In this document: positions 59,061 to 64,000 of the stretch, piece after piece | How the letters are laid out: each line of letters opens with the position of its first letter | Numbering within the stretch: position 1 is the first letter of the stretch | Origin: Conus ventricosus | Taxonomy: Eukaryota; Mollusca; Gastropoda; Neogastropoda; Conidae | Assembly (NCBI GenBank): GCA_018398815.1 | Contig: CM031614.1 | Coordinates: forward strand, 48,514,990-48,578,989 | Direction: 5' to 3' | DNA: 64,000 nt | The notes under the pieces: generated by a model | Told to the model about the DNA's origin: nothing | Seen by the model: only the letters and a program-made list of their open reading frames with translations | Databases searched by the model: none | Made by a program: the position numbers and the translations under genes

Positions 59061-59545
59061 TATTCAGGGCACTGATCTGCCTTCCAGGGGTCACTGTCGT
59101 TCTGGTTTTCAGGGTCACTGATCTGCTTTCAAGGTCACCTGATTTGCCTTTCAGGGGCACTGATCTACCTTCAGGGGCACTGATCTGCCTTTCAGGTGGC
59201 ACTGATATGCCTTTGTCAGGGACACTGTCTGCCTTATTTCAGAGGCCACTGATCTCCTTTTGGGGCACGATCTACTTTTCGAAGCGCTGATTGCCCTTAT
59301 TTCAGGGGCGCTGTTCTGCCTTTCTGAGGCACTGATCTGCTTTCAGGGGCCACTGATCTGCCTTTCAGGGGGACACTGATCGCCTTTCAGGGGCACTGGA
59401 TCATGCCTTTCTGGTGGCAATGATCTGCCTTTCAATGGGGGAACTGATCAGCCTTATTTTCAGGGGCACTGATCTACCTTTTCTGGGCACTGATTGCCTT
59501 ATTTCAGGGGCGCGATCTGTCTTTCAGGGGCACTGGTCTGCTCCA
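59060..59545. repeat. Minisatellite, about 21-bp unit
   Basis: About 22 copies of GGGGCACTGATCTGCCTTTC(A), with many indels. Confidence 0.9.
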
Positions 59546-60469
59546 TCTGGATGAACCATTGACCCCTTGGTGGCTAAATCCACTTTGGGCTATTCATGCC
59601 TTCTTTCCCCATACTGCTGCCCAAGGCTGCCCCCCCCCCCCCCCCCCCAAGTCTGGGCCTCACCTGGACTCACTCAGAGTTCCTTCTGCAATGGTTTGCT
59701 CAAAGAGTTTTTTTGTTATCTCCAGTCTTTCAGGAGGATGCAATTTCCATGGTCCCTTCTGTGGCTCTGAATCAGAAGGCTCTCTTATCTGTAATTTCAT
59801 CCTTGACGTCATTGGTGCATTCACTTGATTCAACCATTCAGCTCTCAGGGCTCCTCTCTGCTGGGCTCATCTGTGTTTTTCAAGGTCCTTTTTCACTGAT
59901 ATGCCAGTGACCCTTGGAGCTGGTCTCCCCATCCATGGCCAGTGCCATTTGGGAGATGCCAGCAACAACCATCAGGGGGTGTACCCCCCATTCTGCTTTG
60001 ACAGGGAAGAAGCCTTTCTTGGTACTAAGCACTCTTTAGGTCAGGCTCTTTGTTCTTCTGCACTCATCACAGGGTGGTGTTGGGCTCTCCTTATAGAGAA
60101 TAATACAACGTTCAGAGAGGTAGGCTATTTTAGTAAAGGGATTCTCTGTCTGCTGGTGTAATTTATATAGATTGATTTATCAAAAATCTTTAATTCTTGC
60201 AACATTTGTGATACCAAAGTTCAAAGTAAATGTGATAAATCTATAGGAAATGAGCATTTCAGATGTGAGCTAAATTTTAAGGGAATGTTGTTTCATAAGT
60301 GATTTAAAGGGTTATATATTCTGGAGGCAAAACAATGTTTTTCCCCAAATTATAGGAAATTTCCCTAATAATCATTACTCTGTGTGACTATCATCATTTC
60401 GTGCACTGAGGATAATGTTTCATTGTTTTCCAGTTACCTGATTTTTGCATGCATGTTTCTGCTTGACAG
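59546..60469. other. Stretch without recognised features, with a poly-C run
   Basis: A (C)n run of about 18-20 bases lies at 59630-59648. No gene is supported. Confidence 0.4.
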
Positions 60470-60622
60470 GTGGGCTTTGCTTTTCATGACAACCTGGAAA
60501 CCTATGCTGTAATGGTTCGAGCAACAAACAACCGCACAGCAGCCAAATCACAGCATCCGGAGGTTGGATGGAATGGACATTGTGTTCTCACGTGACAGTT
60601 GGACTCAAATACACTGTATGAG
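60470..60622 (+). CDS. Exon-like segment, function unknown
   Basis: Flanked by an acceptor-like TTTCTGCTTGACAG and a donor-like GAG-GTAAAT. The frame starting at the first base reads VGFAFHDNLETYAVMVRATN, then NRTAAKSQHPE and GWNGH, with a stop near 60595. This could be a broken exon of the upstream TRIM-like gene's C-terminal region, but no family is recognised. Confidence 0.3.
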
Positions 60623-61599
60623 GTAAATCATGAATTAATCTAAGTTTCTTATACATGTCTCTTCAGTGATCCTATGCATGATTATCATTTACAGTTAATT
60701 TGAGATGGAATTGTTAAGGTGCCACAGACATTGAAGTCAGGTTAGAAGATCTGACTTGAGTAAAAAATAACTAGGCTTCCATTTGTATGAGTACACATGC
60801 CTGTAAGCTTAGTGGGTGCTCATGCACACATGTGCTTACACACTCATGCTCACCCATGTGCTTACGTGCTCATACTCATGCACACATGTGCTTACACAGG
60901 TGCTCATGCCACACATATACATTACATACATGCATGCTGTAAATGTAATCTACATATATCTATAGAAAGGCAAAATTAGTGCTATCGTAATCATAAAGTT
61001 TTCATGGCTTAATGCTTCAATCTGTTATTAAGCTGACATGATGTTCAGTATCCACTTAAAAGTATATATCGCAAACTATTGTGGCATGACATGCTTCAAA
61101 TCTGAGTAATTCAGTCAAGACGGCAGGGAAAATCTGACAAGCTGGCCTTTGAATGGAGTAATGTTCAATGCCGAGGCGAACATGTGTGGTCGAGGAGAAC
61201 ACGTCCAGTTCAATTTCCCTCCCCTTCTTTCCCATCTCTCTCGTCTCCCCCCAACACGAGTTGGGAATGGGAGGGTCAAGGGGAGGGTGGTTTGTAGGGA
61301 GGAGAAACGCGGTTCTGTCCTTTGTCTTGTGTGACGTCACGGCAGGAGTGAGGTAGACTTGCTAGTAAACCTCAGTGTGGCTTTCATTCTTTCTGCAAGG
61401 TGGCTGATGCCTTACTTCTCAGTTGCTTGAAATATGAAACATAGACGAAAATTTGGGAATATCTAGAGACTGGTCATAGGATTGTCTTCAATAACATCTT
61501 TAAGTAATGTTAAGGAAACGAGAATAGTAGCAAAAGGGAGGTTAGTGTCAAACACAAACTGAACTTGTGGAAATAGGTAGGTTCTTGAGGTCTTGATAG
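60623..61599. other. Non-coding stretch with a degenerate CATG/CTTACA repeat
   Basis: At 60795-60930 the words GCACACATGTGCTTACAC and CTCATGC recur irregularly. Nothing else is seen. Confidence 0.5.
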
Positions 61600-61915
61600 A
61601 CAGCAGTTTAATGTGGTTCCTTGATAGACAGCAGTTTCAAGAGGTTCCTTGATAGACAGCAGTTTCATGTGGTTCCCTTGATAGTCAGCAGTTTCATGAG
61701 GTTCCTTGATAGACAGCAGTTTCATGAGGTTCCTTGATAGACAGCAGTTTCATGTGGTTCTTGATAGCAGTTTCAGGAGGTTCTTGAATAGCAGCAATGT
61801 CATGGAGGTTCCTTGTTAGACAGCAGTTTCATGTGGTTCTTGATAGACAGCAGTTTCTGAGGTTCCTTCATAGAAACCAGCAGTTTCATGAAGGTTCCTT
61901 GATAGACAGACTTCG
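61600..61915. repeat. Minisatellite, about 28-30-bp unit
   Basis: About eleven copies of GGTTCCTTGATAGACAGCAG followed by TTTCATG(T/A). Confidence 0.95.
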
Positions 61916-61916
61916 C

Positions 61917-62148
61917 ACAGAGAGAGAGAGAGAGAGAAGAGAGAGAGAGGAGAGAGACGAGGAGAGGATTGTGAGAGAGAGAGAGAGAAAAGGATTGGCT
62001 GAAGGTTCTCTCTCTCTCTCTCTCTCTAACACGCAACACACACACACACACACACCCACCACACCACACCACACACACCACCCACACCACACACACACAC
62101 ACACACAACACACACGCAGCACGCCACGCCGCAAGCACACACACAACA

Positions 62149-62189
<41 letters not shown>

Positions 62190-62412
62190 CACCAAACCAC
62201 ACAACACACCACCACACCCACCCACCACACCACACCACACTACACCACACCGCAACACACCAACCCCCCCCCCCCCCCCTCCACTCCACACACTCACACA
62301 CACACACCACACACACACACACACACACACCCACCACACACACATAGACACTCTCCTCTTCTCTCTCTCTCTCTTCCTCTCTCTCTCTCTCTCTCTCTCT
62401 TCTTCTCTCTAA
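61917..62412. repeat. Compound microsatellite (GA)n-(CT)n-(CA/CCA)n-(C)n-(CA)n-(CT)n
   Basis: (GA)n at 61917-61990, (CT)n at about 62008-62027, (CA)/(CCA)-rich to about 62340 with a C run at 62262-62279, then (CT)n at 62352-62411. GGCTGAAGG at about 61996 and CCTTCAGCC at about 62430 form an inverted pair outside the core. Confidence 0.9.
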
Positions 62413-64000
62413 AGAACAAATCCTTCAGCCAGTTGAAACTGTTCATCTTTTTTCTTTTAAAAAGTTTCTCAATATAAAAATACATTCTTCAAATATACTA
62501 GCTATATGGTGAAGACTGGACGATATCCACTTTTTGTAATATTTATGTAATGCCTCTGAAATATTGGTTACGCATTTGAGAATGCCACTGAATTTGGTGA
62601 CCACTTAAAGCATATAAAACATGTTACTAACTCTGCAGAAATAAGATAAAGAAATTGGGTGTCCTCCATGGCAGAATCTTTTATATCGGTTATGGTTTTG
62701 GAAGTTTGGGAAAGCCAGTGTCAGTAAACATGTATTTGTTCCAAATCAACTTTTATAAAATAGGACTAATAGAGTGTTTTAAGCAGGAAATGGCATTTTG
62801 TCATAAACAACATAGAGATAGATTCTCTTTTTATTGTTTCATTCTATCGGCGTTATTATTAGTTTTCATCTTTCTCAGTAAAAACATGTTCCTGTGCGAA
62901 AGCTTTGCTACTAGATTAAGACTTGGTGTCTCATCATTGAGACCAACTTCGTTTACGGACATTGTCAAAATGTTTCAGGAGATAATTTGAAATGCCCCAT
63001 TTTGTGTTTGTATAGAGAAACGGAAAAAATACATTCATTTTGTATGTCCGAAATATAAGGAATAAGGAAAGTAATATCCCGCCCAAGTTCTATAAATACC
63101 CACATGTTCTTTGATTATCAATGCTTTTGGCAAACCAGATGTTCATAATAAAATAATCTAGCAACATTTATATTCAAATCATTGCAATGAGACGGCTTTA
63201 CTGATTTAAATGAATTGCAAAAAAAACAAAAAATAAACCAGGTTTTTTCAAATCTTCTGGTAGTCCAGCATGTACTTTTGCTTTCCCATTGGTGATACAG
63301 GTTCTTAAACGTATGTCTAATGTTCGACTTGTTACACTATATGTGTTGTCTATTGTACTTTGAATCAACTCATGATTGGGTGTAGGTCGAATAATTAAAT
63401 TTCGTATTCGTATTCGTGTTCTCATCTATCTCTCTCTCCCTCTTCTCAGCTCTCAAGTTCTCAAGTTCTTGCTCTCTCTTCCACATGATTGATGCAATTT
63501 TTAAGTCTGAAAGGACACAAGGGGTAACGAGGTCGGGACGGGAGGATGGCCTTAGGGAAGCAAAACCCAATTCATTTGATGGCGTGAGCATGCGCATATG
63601 CCACATGCAAGCACTCTGTGTGTCGTGCTAATCACATTACCCTCTCTTCCCCCCCCACATCCTCCATCCACACACACAGTGCATTGCATCATCTGTAGTG
63701 ATCGGCTGTGTAAGTTCTATAAGACAATAAGTGTTGGCTTTGCTTGTATTGAACTGAGTTGCAGATCACATCAAGGTTCTTAAAAAAATAAAACCCAAGA
63801 AACTTTAGGAGAGCTGATTAGGTTACTACTAGACAGCTTTATATCGAATAGAACAAATAAGGTGCAGACTTTTAACTGCTTTGTTCTATTTTCTTTGTTT
63901 TGACAGAACAGTACCTCATTATTGCTCTCTCCCTTCAGTTACACGTCCTACAGTCATATCCGTGAACCAGCATACCTACTTATACTGAAATAGTATTTGC
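62413..64000. other. Stretch without recognised features
   Basis: A+T-rich. A short CT run lies at about 63428-63475. No gene, RNA or mobile element supported. Confidence 0.5.

Noticed and set aside
58942..59202. Minus-strand open frame with repeated PEGRSVPLKG-like units
   Set aside because: Produced by the 21-bp minisatellite.

Overview
This is animal (metazoan) genomic DNA, most likely from a mollusc and perhaps a marine gastropod. That is inferred from the transposon mix (Polinton/Maverick, pogo/Tigger, piggyBac-like, L1-like, CR1/Jockey-like and restriction-endonuclease-type LINEs), abundant (CA)n/(GA)n microsatellites, (AAT)n-tailed tRNA-derived SINEs and a TRIM-type gene relic. There are no bacterial operons. 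No intact protein-coding gene is visible. The window is dominated by decayed mobile elements and minisatellites, with a few exon-like islands.

Layout: 0-2.2 kb holds a frameshifted Tigger/pogo transposase with a C-terminal PCNA-box-like motif, followed by a broken OTU-type cysteine protease domain. 4.1-6.6 kb holds a Polinton remnant: a protein-primed-type family B DNA polymerase facing an integrase, tail to tail, with the polymerase truncated by a short Tigger-like element. A 1000-N gap follows. 7.6-8.6 kb is a LINE reverse-transcriptase 3' fragment. 9.5-16.3 kb is a degraded L1-like element on the minus strand, interrupted by a TTAA-flanked piggyBac-like insertion at 10.6-11.7 kb. 16.7-17.3 kb is a roughly 61-bp minisatellite whose monomer matches the LINE tail at 8.55 kb.

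17.5-23.2 kb holds three copies of one restriction-like-endonuclease LINE family, one nearly complete on the minus strand. Each is followed by a tRNA-like segment with recognisable A and B boxes. 20.6-30.66 kb and 30.66-40.69 kb form a direct tandem duplication of about 10 kb. Copy 2 carries very many single-base indels relative to copy 1, which suggests an unpolished or falsely duplicated assembly segment. The unit includes LINE sequence, several minisatellites, a SINE fragment and one exon-like open segment.

40.7-43.6 kb holds exon-like pieces and a tRNA-derived SINE. 43.7-44.8 kb is a 22-bp minisatellite. 46.5-53.3 kb holds two further LINE fragments and a roughly 47-bp satellite around a second 1000-N gap. 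54 kb has two more SINE copies. 57.1-58.3 kb is a frameshifted TRIM-family relic (RING, B-box, coiled coil). 59-62.4 kb holds minisatellites and compound microsatellites. The last 1.6 kb shows nothing recognisable.

Functionally this is a transposon graveyard with nested insertions, not a set of cooperating genes. The least explained feature is the repeated association of the endonuclease-type LINE 3' end with a tRNA-like module.
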